Origin: Verrucomicrobia bacterium UBA1629
Lineage (GTDB): Bacteria; Verrucomicrobiota; Kiritimatiellia; RFP12; UBA1067
NCBI GenBank assembly: GCA_002321305.1
Contig: DCMF01000080.1
Span: 1-20,349 of the forward strand
DNA: 20,349 bases
Reading direction: 5' to 3'
Both the position numbers and the translations under genes were made by a program. Positions 13,511 through 20,349 of the stretch are shown here, piece after piece. Position 1 is the stretch's first letter. Every line of letters starts with the position of its first letter. Below the pieces are notes generated by a model that saw only the letters and a list, made by a program, of their open reading frames with translations, made no database searches and was not told the origin of the DNA.

Positions 13511-14926
13511 ATGACACCCAAAGAGAGAATGGCCCTTCCGCCGCAGGAAATGCCCCAGCAGGAGCCGGCGGTCCGCGCCCACAACATGAACGAGGTCGCC
13601 CTCGGCTACACGGCCGAGATGGCGCGGCGCGAGGCTTCGCGCTGCCTCCAGTGCCCCACCAGGCCCTGCATGCAGGGCTGTCCCGTCGCGATCAACATCC
13701 CCGGCTTCCTCGCGAAGGCGGCGGACGGCGACTTCGCCGGCGCGCTCAGGATCATCAAGGAGACATCCCTCCTGCCCGCCGTGTGCGGCCGCGTCTGCCC
13801 CCAGGAGAAGCAGTGCCAGAAGTTCTGCACGATGGGCAAGCTGCTGAAGGACGTCGAGAAGTCCGTCGCCATCGGCCGCGTCGAGCGCTTCTGCGCCGAC
13901 CTCGCCCGCGAGAGCGGCACGGAAGAGCCGGTCGCCTGCGCCCCGAAGACCGGGAAGCGCGTCGCCGTCATCGGCTCCGGCCCCGCATCCATCACCTGCG
14001 CGGCGGACTGCGCGAAGGCCGGCCACGCCGTCACGCTGTTCGAGGCGTTCCACAAGTGCGGCGGCGTGCTCGTCTACGGCATCCCCGAATTTCGCCTCCC
14101 GAAGGCCATCGTCCAGCACGAGATCGAGGGCCTCGAGAAGCTCGGCGTCACGATCGACACGAACTTCGTCGTCGGCCGCACGCGCAAGCTGAAGGACCTC
14201 ATCGAGAAGGACGGCTTCGACGCCGTCTTCGTCGGCACGGGCGCGGGCCTGCCGAAGTTCATGGGCATCGAGGGCGAGAACCTGAACGGCGTCTTCTCGG
14301 CGAACGAGTACCTGACGCGCGCGAACCTCATGAAGGCCTACCTCGAAGGCGAGGCCGACACGCCCTTCTGGCACGGCAAGAAGGTCGCCGTCCTCGGCGG
14401 CGGCAACGTCGCGATGGACGCCTCGCGCATGGCGCTGCGCCTCGGCGCGGAGAAGGTCTACCTCGTCTACCGCCGCAGCGAGGCGGAGATGCCCGCCCGC
14501 CGCGAGGAAGTCCACCACGCGAAGGAGGAGGGCGTCGAGTTCCACCTGCTGGAGAACGCGAAGCGCATCCTCGGCGACGGACAGGGCGCGGTCGCGGGCC
14601 TCGAATGTCTCCGATACGAGCTGGGCGAGCCGGACGCCTCCGGACGCCGCAGCCCCGTCGCGATTCCGGGCAGCGAATTCACGCTGGACGTCGATACCGT
14701 GGTCGTCGCGGTCGGCAACGCCTCGAATCCGCTCATCCCCGCGACGACGGAGGGCCTTGAGGTCAACCGGCGCGGCAACATCGTCGTCGACCCGGAGACG
14801 AACATGACGTCGATTCCCGGCGTGTTCGCGGGCGGCGACATCGTGCTCGGCGCCGCGACGGTCATCCTCGCGATGGGCGAGGGCCGCCGCGCCGCCGCCG
14901 GCATCAACGCCTACCTGAAGGGCTGA
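13511..14926 (+). CDS. nfnB: NfnB: bifurcating NADPH:ferredoxin oxidoreductase, FAD/[4Fe-4S] subunit
   Basis: A 471-residue flavoprotein of the GltD-like family, the catalytic partner of NfnA, where the bifurcating FAD and NADPH site reside. The N-terminal ferredoxin-like part has Cys45, 48, 53, 57 and Cys92, 96, 102, 106 for two [4Fe-4S] clusters. The FAD-binding VAVIGSGPAS lies near 150, the NADPH-binding VAVLGGGNVAMDASR near 290, and the terminal GVFAGGDIVLGAATVILAMGEGRRAA is the family FAD motif. It is often annotated as glutamate synthase small subunit (gltA/gltD), but no large subunit is present and nfnA is directly upstream, so Nfn is preferred. No Shine-Dalgarno is visible before ATG 13511; the preceding bases are the CT-rich end of the repeat plus CTAAAACC. 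Confidence 0.93.
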   Translation: MTPKERMALPPQEMPQQEPAVRAHNMNEVALGYTAEMARREASRCLQCPTRPCMQGCPVAINIPGFLAKAADGDFAGALRIIKETSLLPAVCGRVCPQEKQCQKFCTMGKLLKDVEKSVAIGRVERFCADLARESGTEEPVACAPKTGKRVAVIGSGPASITCAADCAKAGHAVTLFEAFHKCGGVLVYGIPEFRLPKAIVQHEIEGLEKLGVTIDTNFVVGRTRKLKDLIEKDGFDAVFVGTGAGLPKFMGIEGENLNGVFSANEYLTRANLMKAYLEGEADTPFWHGKKVAVLGGGNVAMDASRMALRLGAEKVYLVYRRSEAEMPARREEVHHAKEEGVEFHLLENAKRILGDGQGAVAGLECLRYELGEPDASGRRSPVAIPGSEFTLDVDTVVVAVGNASNPLIPATTEGLEVNRRGNIVVDPETNMTSIPGVFAGGDIVLGAATVILAMGEGRRAAAGINAYLKG

Positions 14927-14949
14927 ACGCCACTCGGAACGCATGAAAA

Positions 14950-14976
14950 AGGCCGCCGTCGGGAGCGACGCGGCCT
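14950..14976 (-). terminator. Rho-independent terminator after queE
   Basis: AGGCCG/CGGCCT and CGTCG/CGACG form an 11-bp stem with one bulged C and the loop GGAG. On the minus strand it is followed by TTTTT, so it ends the pheT-kdgK-rsmE-queE direction. It lies between convergent nfnB and queE and could also slow transcription leaving nfnB, but there is no T-run on that side. Confidence 0.75.
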
Positions 14977-15062
14977 GTCTGCGCCCTGGGATTTCGAGAC
15001 GGCCTCGGACGCGAGACTCAGGACGGAATCCCGCAAATGGCGCTCGTAGGCGAAAGTCCGGC

Positions 15063-15668
15063 TTACCGGAAGCCGAGAAGCTTGTGCAGCTGGACGGACA
15101 GCGACCACCCGTCGAGCCGCGCCAACACGGCCTTCGCCGTCGCGAAGTCGATCCGCCCATCGCGTTCGCACGGCGAAATGTAGTAGTCCGTCGCAGCTAT
15201 TCGGCCGCGAATCGCATGGGCAAAGCGGACGACCGCATCTTCCGCCGAAGCCACGATCCGCACCTCGTCGCAACGACGCAGCCCAGACGAAGTCGCCGCG
15301 AGATACCGGTCGGCGCACTCCGCCTTGGGCGAACAGGCGACGTAATCGACGGACGCGAGCCAGCCCGGCGCGACGAGGCCGTTCGTCTCGACGCCGATCC
15401 AGTATCCCGCACCTTTCAAGGCCGCGACGAGTTCGGGCATCTCCGCCTGGATCGTCGGCTCGCCGCCCGTCAAGATGACGCTCTTCGCCCGGAACGTCCG
15501 CACCTCGGCAAGCAAGTCCGCCAACGTCAGCGCAAAGCGCTTCGTCACGTCCGTATCACACCAGGGGCAGGCGAGGTTGCAGCCCGCGAAGCGCACAAAG
15601 ACGCAGGGACGCCCCATGTTGCGCCCTTCGCCCTGAAGCGACTCGAAAACCTCAACGAGTCCGTACAT
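15063..15668 (-). CDS. queE: 7-carboxy-7-deazaguanine synthase (radical SAM)
   Basis: A 201-residue QueE, which converts 6-carboxytetrahydropterin to 7-carboxy-7-deazaguanine in queuosine biosynthesis. The N-terminal VFESLQGEGRNMGRPCVFVRFAGC is highly typical of QueE, with the shortened radical-SAM cluster motif C30-x3-C34-x2-C37 (CNLACPWC) of this family. TGGEPT (67-72) is the SAM-binding GGE motif, and the late YISPCERDG region fits the substrate-binding C-terminal part. The start overlaps the end of rsmE by 17 bases, so translation is probably coupled. The other queuosine genes (queC, queD, queF) are not in the window. It is the last gene of the minus-strand operon before the terminator at 14950-14976. 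Confidence 0.95.
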   Translation of the reverse strand: MYGLVEVFESLQGEGRNMGRPCVFVRFAGCNLACPWCDTDVTKRFALTLADLLAEVRTFRAKSVILTGGEPTIQAEMPELVAALKGAGYWIGVETNGLVAPGWLASVDYVACSPKAECADRYLAATSSGLRRCDEVRIVASAEDAVVRFAHAIRGRIAATDYYISPCERDGRIDFATAKAVLARLDGWSLSVQLHKLLGFR

Positions 15669-16398
15669 CGAGAAAGGCCTTCAGCACGGACACGCCGTAG
15701 ATGGCCGCCGTCTCGGCCCGGAGAACCGTGTCACCGAAACTGACGGGCGTCGCAATTTTCAGGAGCGCGTCCAGCTCTGCCGGCGTGAAGTCGCCTTCGG
15801 GCCCCACGCAGATCGCCCAGTCCGTCGTCCCGGAAGGCGGCTGCGCCGCGAGCGCCGCGCCAATCGGCGCGGGCGGCGGGTCGGTCAGCGCGCCGACAAG
15901 ACACGCCGTCGCGCGCACCAGCGGCAGCGACTCGGCGAACGTGACGGGCGAGAGGATTTCGGGCAGCCACTTCGCGTCCGACTGCCGCGCCGCGTCCTCC
16001 GCGATGCGCTGCCAGCGCACGCGCTTCGCCGCGCAGCCGTCCGGCGCGAGGCGCACGATCGTCCGTTCGCTGATGACGGGCACGAGCCGCGTCACGCCGA
16101 GTTCCGTCGCCTTCTCAATCGTCCAGTCCCAGCGCGAGCCCTTCGTCACGCAGGCGAACAGCGTGAGCGAGGCTACCGGGCGCGCGAGCGTCCGAACGTC
16201 CGCGACGGGCGAGACCGAGACGTCCGCCGCGCCATCGGCCCGCTGGCAGGTACAGACCCGCCAGCGGCCCTGCCCATCGAAGAGCTCGATCATCTCGCCG
16301 TCCTTCGGACGCAAGACCCTGAGATGGTTCCGCGCGTCCTTCGACAGCGACGGACGCGCAGCGTCCAGCTGATCCGCCTCAACCAGCAGCCGATGCAT
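15652..16398 (-). CDS. rsmE: 16S rRNA (uracil-1498-N3)-methyltransferase
   Basis: A 248-residue SPOUT-class methyltransferase that methylates N3 of U1498 in 16S rRNA in the cytoplasm. The N-terminal PUA-like part (HLRVLRPKDGEMIELFDGQG, about 25-44) precedes the SPOUT domain. The SAM-binding knot shows TKGSRWDWTIEKATELGVTRLVPV (about 85-108), VGPEGDFTPAEL (198-209) and LRAETAAI (226-233), all diagnostic of RsmE. Length is normal. AGG lies about a dozen bases before ATG 16398, with a 14-base gap from kdgK, so it is probably co-transcribed with kdgK upstream and overlaps queE downstream. Confidence 0.96.
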   Translation of the reverse strand: MHRLLVEADQLDAARPSLSKDARNHLRVLRPKDGEMIELFDGQGRWRVCTCQRADGAADVSVSPVADVRTLARPVASLTLFACVTKGSRWDWTIEKATELGVTRLVPVISERTIVRLAPDGCAAKRVRWQRIAEDAARQSDAKWLPEILSPVTFAESLPLVRATACLVGALTDPPPAPIGAALAAQPPSGTTDWAICVGPEGDFTPAELDALLKIATPVSFGDTVLRAETAAIYGVSVLKAFLDVRTR

Positions 16399-16412
16399 GA
16401 GCCGAACCTGCC

Positions 16413-17516
16413 TCAGCGATCGACGCGCGCGCTGCCGCCGCCGACGAGCTTCTCGACGTCGGCCTTCGTCGCCATCGACGTGTCGCCAGGCGTCGTCATC
16501 GCGAGCGCACCGTGCGCCGCGCCGTAGTTGACGGCCTTCTCGGCGTCGTCGAACGTCATGAACCCGTAGATGAGCCCCGACGCGAACGAGTCGCCGCCGC
16601 CGACGCGGTCGTAGATCTCAAGTCCCGGGCGCTGAATCGACTGGTGAAGCGCACCCCTGTACCAGCAGATTGCCGACCAGTCGTTGACCGTCGCGGACTT
16701 CACCGAGCGGAGCGTCGTCGCGACCGCCTTGAAGTTCGGATAGAGCGCGACCGCCTTGTCGATCATCTTGCGGAAGCCCTCGACGGGCAGCGTCGTCATG
16801 TTCCCGTCAACGCCTTCGACCTCGATGCCGAGCGCGGCCGTGAAGTCCTCCTCGTTGCCGATCATGACGTCCACGTACTTCGCGATCTCGCGGTTGACCG
16901 CCTGCGCCTTCACCTGGCCGCCGATCGACTTCCAGAGGCTGGCGCGGTAGTTGAGGTCATACGACGTCACCGTGCCGTGCCGCTTCGCGGCCTTCAGGGC
17001 CTCGATGCAGACGTCGGCCGTCGTCTCGGAGAGCGCGGCGAAGATGCCGCCCGTGTGAAACCACCGCACGCCCTCCGCGCCGAACAGCTTCTCCCAGTCA
17101 ATCATGCCGGGCTTCAGCTGGCTGACGGCCGTGAGGCCCCGATCGGCGCAGGAGCGCGCGCCCCGGCACCCGAAGCCGCGCTCGACGAAGTTGAGGCCGT
17201 TCCTGACCTCGCGCCCGATGCCGTCGAACTTCGCCCACGAAATGTGGCTCGTGTCGACGCCGCCCTGCAGCATGAAGTCCTCGACGAGACGGCCGACCGG
17301 GTTGTCCGCAAACGCCGTGACGGCCGTCGTCTTCATCCCGAAGCACCGCCGCAGGCCGCGCACGACATTGTACTCGCCGCCGCCCTCCCAGACCTTGAAC
17401 TCCCGCGCCGTGTGGATGCGCCCATCGCCCGGATCGAGCCGCAGCATGATCTCGCCGAGGCTCGCCGCGTCCCACTGGCAGCTCCCCGCCGCCTTGACCT
17501 TCAGCCCTTCGCTCAT
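16413..17516 (-). CDS. kdgK: PfkB-family sugar kinase, probably 2-keto-3-deoxygluconate kinase
   Basis: A 367-residue ribokinase-fold kinase. ATG 17516 is chosen because GAGG lies about ten bases upstream and similarity begins near residue 17 (ASLGEIMLRLDP); the longer frame up to 17594 adds unconvincing sequence. EGGGEYNVVRGL (45-56) is the sugar-binding G-G-x-x-N-V segment, SYDLNYRASLW (185-195) follows the lid, and DRVGGGDSFASGLIYG (303-318) is PfkB signature 2 with catalytic Asp309. The D-R-V-G-G-G-D form, rather than D-T-x-G-A-G-D, is typical of 2-keto-3-deoxygluconate kinases, which make KDPG in uronate and pectin or alginate breakdown. No aldolase or uronate genes are adjacent, so substrate specificity is inferred. 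It lies 166 bases downstream of pheT and 14 bases upstream of rsmE. Confidence 0.85.
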   Translation of the reverse strand: MSEGLKVKAAGSCQWDAASLGEIMLRLDPGDGRIHTAREFKVWEGGGEYNVVRGLRRCFGMKTTAVTAFADNPVGRLVEDFMLQGGVDTSHISWAKFDGIGREVRNGLNFVERGFGCRGARSCADRGLTAVSQLKPGMIDWEKLFGAEGVRWFHTGGIFAALSETTADVCIEALKAAKRHGTVTSYDLNYRASLWKSIGGQVKAQAVNREIAKYVDVMIGNEEDFTAALGIEVEGVDGNMTTLPVEGFRKMIDKAVALYPNFKAVATTLRSVKSATVNDWSAICWYRGALHQSIQRPGLEIYDRVGGGDSFASGLIYGFMTFDDAEKAVNYGAAHGALAMTTPGDTSMATKADVEKLVGGGSARVDR

Positions 17517-17682
17517 TTCATTTTTCCTCTTTCTCGCAATCGAAAAAGATCCCAGACTGCCGTAGCACAGAATCCCCGGAACCCGTCGTTCCAAATGTGA
17601 GGCTTGCGCCCCCTATTCAAATGTCGGTCGAAGAAACTTCTGCTGAATCCGCGTGCAGCCCAGGACCCACGTCCTCACAAGA

Positions 17683-20151
17683 TCAACTTTCCCTCACCTC
17701 GATGCCGGCGGTCGCCTTGAGGGCGTCGACGATCCGCTGGAAGGCCCGCCCGACCTCGTCGTCCGTCAGCGTCTTCTCCGCGCTCCTGAACTCCAGCGCA
17801 TAGGCGCGGGAATCCTTGAACACGTCGAAAAGCTCGACCTTGACGAGTTCCTTGCCGCCGTTCTTCCGGATCGTCTCGACGATCTGCGCGTGCGGGACGC
17901 CGCCCCTGTCGACGAGCGCGATGTCGCGGCGGACGCTCGGGAAGCTCGGCACGGCCGAGACGCGCCCGACCTCGTCGAACTTCTTGAGAAGCGTCTTCGT
18001 CTCCAGCTCGCAGAGCGCCATCTGCGTCGTCAGGCGGAACGGATGCCGCAGCTTCGCCGAGACGGCGCCGAGCACGCCGATCGCCTTGCCGTTCAGCTTC
18101 ACCTGCAGCGCCGCGCCCTTCGCGAACGCCGGATGATCCGCCGCGACGAACTCCACGCGCCCGGCGTGGAGGCGGACGACAAGCTCCTCGACCGCGCCCT
18201 TCATCCAGAGCACGGCCTCCTCCTCGTTCAGCGGCAGACGGCGGCGAAGCGCCTCGCGTCCGACCGGGCCGACGAAGCCGAGCGACAGCAGCTCCTTCTC
18301 CGTCGGCTGCTCCTTCGCGGGCATTTCGCCCCTCGCCGGAATCGTCACCTTGCCGAAGACCTTGCCCGTCTCGAACAGGAGCGCGGACGATTCGTGCGCC
18401 GCGTTCTTGCCGAGCGTCCCGTAGAGCTGCGGCAGGAGGCTGTCGCGCATGAAGCCGTATTCGGCGGACACGGGATCGGGAATCGCGAGCCGCGCCTTCC
18501 TCGTCTCCTCGCGCGGATCGAAGTCGCAGAGCTCCTTCTCGGAGAGGAACGAGTAGTGCATCGCCTCGGAGAAGCCCAGCCCCATCAGGATCTCGCGCAG
18601 CCGGCACTTCGCGCGGAACGGCGCGTCGGAGAGCGACGAGACGGACGGCGCGCTCGGCATCGTGTCCGGGATGTTGTCCAGCCCGTAGAGCCGCGCGATC
18701 TCCTCGACGAGGTCGGCCTCCATCGACAGGTCCCAGCGCCAGGACGGAATCTCGAACGTGACGTCCCCGAACGCGGCGAAGTGGTCGGCTTCCGTCGTCG
18801 GACGCAGCCCCAGCGACTTCAGCAGGAAGACCATCGCGTCGTTGCCGATGTCGATGCCGATCAGCTTGCGCGCGCGGTCGAAGTTGAGCGTGACGGGCGC
18901 GTTGAGCGGCTTCTGCCGATTGTCGATGTCGATGACGCCCTTCGCGATCTCGGCCGCGCCGTACTTCTGCAGCAGATGCGCCGCGCGGCGCGACGCGAAG
19001 TCGGCGATGTCCTTGTCCACGCCGCGAATGTAGCGGTAGGACGACTCGCTCGACAGGCCGAGCTTCGTCGCCGTGTACTTCGTCGACGTCGGCTCGAAAA
19101 GCGCGGACTCGAGGAAGACGCTCTTCGTCTCGCCTTCGGAAATGCCGGACTCCTCGCCGCCCATGACGCCGGCGACGCAGTTCGGCCGCGTCGCGTCGCA
19201 GATCATGAGCATCGTTGGGTCGAGCGTGCGCGTCACGCCGTCCAGCGTCTTGATCGTCTCGCCTTCCTTCGCGCAGCGGACGACGACCGTGCGCCCGTCG
19301 AGCTTCGTGTAGTCGAAGGCGTGCAGCGGCGCGCCGAGCTCCATGAGGACGTAGTTCGTGACGTCGACGACAAGGCCGAGCGAGCGGACGCCGCAGAGCT
19401 CCAGCCGCTTCGCCATCAGGGCGGGCGACGGCCCGTCCTTCACGCGCGTCACGACGCGCGCCGTGTAGCGCGGACACTTCACCGGGTCTTCGACGACGAC
19501 CTTCACCTCGTCGTTCACGTCCACGGCGGACTCGACGAAATCGACCGGCGGCAGCGTGAGCGGACGGTGCAGGATCGCGGCGAACTCGCGCGCGAGGCCG
19601 ACGACCGAGAGCGCGTCCGGCCGGTTCCACGTCACCTCGATGTCAAAGACGGTTTCCGGCTTCTCCAGCTGCGCGACGTCCCGAACAGGCGTGCCGTTCG
19701 CGATTTCCGCCGGATACTCGATGATGCCGTCGTTCCCCTCGCCGAGGCACAGCTCCTTCTCGCTGCAGCACATGCCGAAGCTCTCGACGCCGCGCAGCTT
19801 GCCCTTCTTGATCTTCTCCGGGTTGCCGTTCTTGTCGAGGAACGCGGGAATCGGCGCGCCGATCTTCGCGAACGCCGTCTTGATGCCCTGGCGCATGTTC
19901 GGCGCGCCGCAGACGACCTGGAAACTCTCATGGCCGTCCGTCACCGTGCAGACGTGCAGGTGGTCGGAGTTCGGATGCGCCGCGCAGGCGACGACCTCGG
20001 CGACGACGATGAGGTCGGAAAGCGGATTCCCGCCGACCGTCTCGATCGACTCGACCTGAAGACCGGCACGGGTCAGCTTCTCGGCAAGTTCCTTCGGGTC
20101 GATGTCATCGACCTTGACGTACTCATTCAGCCACGACAGGGGCAGTCTCAT
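17683..20151 (-). CDS. pheT: Phenylalanyl-tRNA synthetase beta subunit
   Basis: An 822-residue beta chain of the alpha2-beta2 PheRS. The N-terminal MRLPLSWLNEYV is characteristic; the EMAP-type tRNA-binding domain follows at about 40-150 (VVAEVVACAAHPNSDHLHVCTV, VVCGAPNM). The B3/4 editing domain spans about 210-370 (VVDVTNYVLMELGAPLHAFD), B5 about 400-500 (SWRWDLSMEADLVEEIARLYG with the acidic Mg-binding region, then DNIP), and the C-terminal FDX-ACB anticodon-binding domain occupies the last 95 residues (PSFPSVRRDIALV, LFDVFKD). The ribosome binding site GAGGTG lies about ten bases before ATG 20151. Its start overlaps the end of an upstream open frame by 29 bases. pheS is normally directly upstream and may lie outside the window. 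Confidence 0.97.
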   Translation of the reverse strand: MRLPLSWLNEYVKVDDIDPKELAEKLTRAGLQVESIETVGGNPLSDLIVVAEVVACAAHPNSDHLHVCTVTDGHESFQVVCGAPNMRQGIKTAFAKIGAPIPAFLDKNGNPEKIKKGKLRGVESFGMCCSEKELCLGEGNDGIIEYPAEIANGTPVRDVAQLEKPETVFDIEVTWNRPDALSVVGLAREFAAILHRPLTLPPVDFVESAVDVNDEVKVVVEDPVKCPRYTARVVTRVKDGPSPALMAKRLELCGVRSLGLVVDVTNYVLMELGAPLHAFDYTKLDGRTVVVRCAKEGETIKTLDGVTRTLDPTMLMICDATRPNCVAGVMGGEESGISEGETKSVFLESALFEPTSTKYTATKLGLSSESSYRYIRGVDKDIADFASRRAAHLLQKYGAAEIAKGVIDIDNRQKPLNAPVTLNFDRARKLIGIDIGNDAMVFLLKSLGLRPTTEADHFAAFGDVTFEIPSWRWDLSMEADLVEEIARLYGLDNIPDTMPSAPSVSSLSDAPFRAKCRLREILMGLGFSEAMHYSFLSEKELCDFDPREETRKARLAIPDPVSAEYGFMRDSLLPQLYGTLGKNAAHESSALLFETGKVFGKVTIPARGEMPAKEQPTEKELLSLGFVGPVGREALRRRLPLNEEEAVLWMKGAVEELVVRLHAGRVEFVAADHPAFAKGAALQVKLNGKAIGVLGAVSAKLRHPFRLTTQMALCELETKTLLKKFDEVGRVSAVPSFPSVRRDIALVDRGGVPHAQIVETIRKNGGKELVKVELFDVFKDSRAYALEFRSAEKTLTDDEVGRAFQRIVDALKATAGIEVRES

Positions 20152-20349
20152 CTTTCTTCACCTCTTCTTCTGCTTCAGAATTCTGATCCACGGATTTCAC
20201 GGATTCGCACGGATTCGCCGGGGGCGCGGCATCCGCGTTCTGATCCACGGATTTCACGGATTCGCACGGATCTGCAGAACTCTCAACATCCGAGTTTTGC
20301 TGATCCACGGATTTCACGGATTCGCATGGATTCGCAGAACTCTCAACAT
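20123..20349 (-). CDS. C-terminal tail of an unidentified gene upstream of pheT, built on tandem repeats (5' partial)
   Basis: The frame is open from the right edge of the window to a TGA at 20123-20125, overlapping the pheT start by 29 bases. Most of the visible protein is a tandem repeat of PCESVKSVDQ separated by short linkers, encoded by the DNA repeat at 20184-20349. It ends in an acidic, disordered-looking tail (NSEAEEEVKKDETAPVVAE). No domain can be recognised. By position it could be the end of pheS or of another translation gene such as rplT or infC, but nothing seen proves this. The stop overlap and acidic tail favour a genuine C-terminus; against it, this class of repeat tends to be open in several frames, so coding cannot be asserted. 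Confidence 0.45.
   Translation of the reverse strand, partial: VESSANPCESVKSVDQQNSDVESSADPCESVKSVDQNADAAPPANPCESVKSVDQNSEAEEEVKKDETAPVVAE
20184..20349. repeat. Tandem CACGGATT-word repeat with 57/60-base period
   Basis: Three units begin at 20184, 20241 and 20301 and share an identical 26-base core (TGATCCACGG, ATTTCACGGA, TTCGCA); the spacings of 57 and 60 bases are both multiples of three. Each core is itself two to three copies of CACGGATT. The linkers after units 2 and 3 are nearly the same (CAGAACTCTCAACAT), and the third unit runs off the window edge. Confidence 0.9.

Noticed and set aside
13511..14926. Glutamate synthase small subunit (gltD)
   Set aside because: No large subunit is present; the directly upstream nfnA and the RAHNMNEVALGYT N-terminus fit NfnB better.
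13466..15160. A 564-codon open frame opposite nfnB
   Set aside because: An antisense shadow; nfnB has full cofactor motifs, and the shadow overlaps the terminator and the queE end.
17662..17675. Terminator hairpin after pheT (AGGAC/GTCCT)
   Set aside because: Only a 5-bp stem and no T-run on the minus strand; pheT and kdgK may be co-transcribed.
17690..17702. Further copy of the heptamer repeat at the pheT stop (CCCTCACCTC)
   Set aside because: Only about one and a half words, within conserved pheT coding sequence; most likely coincidence.
20184..20349. CRISPR-like array: 26-31 base identical repeats at 57-60 base period
   Set aside because: The repeat is itself a tandem of CACGGATT words, the putative spacers of units 2 and 3 are nearly identical to each other, and there are no cas genes. 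Array-finding software may nonetheless call it.

Overview
The window reads as a high-GC chromosomal segment of an anaerobic, probably host-associated bacterium of the PVC group, most likely gut Kiritimatiellota/Verrucomicrobiota. This is an inference. It rests on an electron-bifurcating NfnAB pair and a GTP-type PEP carboxykinase (anaerobic fermentative metabolism), on a large cysteine-rich surface-type protein with an Asp-rich thrombospondin-3-like motif, and on unusual short-word repeats. No rRNA, tRNA, insertion sequence, prophage or CRISPR array was found.

Layout. 1-3904 (+): an accessory surface cluster made of the C-terminal part of a large exported-type protein, a lipoprotein, and a lipoprotein paralogue broken by one extra A in an A-run. 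3905-4331: a gene-poor stretch with a candidate leftward promoter and hairpins. 4332-7451 (-): pckG, a strong terminator, a small HNH protein and tcdA. 7649-8989 (+): a MATE exporter, apparently on a leaderless message. 8986-12337 (-): hisS, a small methyltransferase-like gene and a Sel1-repeat gene joined by 4-base start/stop overlaps, followed by an orphan OppD/DppD-type ATPase. 12553-14926 (+): nfnA-nfnB. 15063-20349 (-): an unidentified gene tail, then pheT, kdgK, rsmE and queE, with a terminator after queE.

How the genes fit together. Most of the window is housekeeping: translation (hisS, pheT), tRNA/rRNA modification (tcdA, queE, rsmE), redox balance and carbon flow (nfnAB, pckG, kdgK). 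The unusual layer is a set of short-word repeats with 7-, 8-, 9- or about 10-base units. They occur at five places: 133-224, 685-1005, 9513-9560, 13411-13503 and 20184-20349. Three of the five have runs of words on one side and their reverse complement on the other, giving long imperfect hairpins, one of them nested. At least three lie inside reading frames that stay open through them. This repeat system is the best candidate here for something undescribed. A second theme is a recurring extended -10 promoter, ATTTGNTATAMT, seen at three sites.
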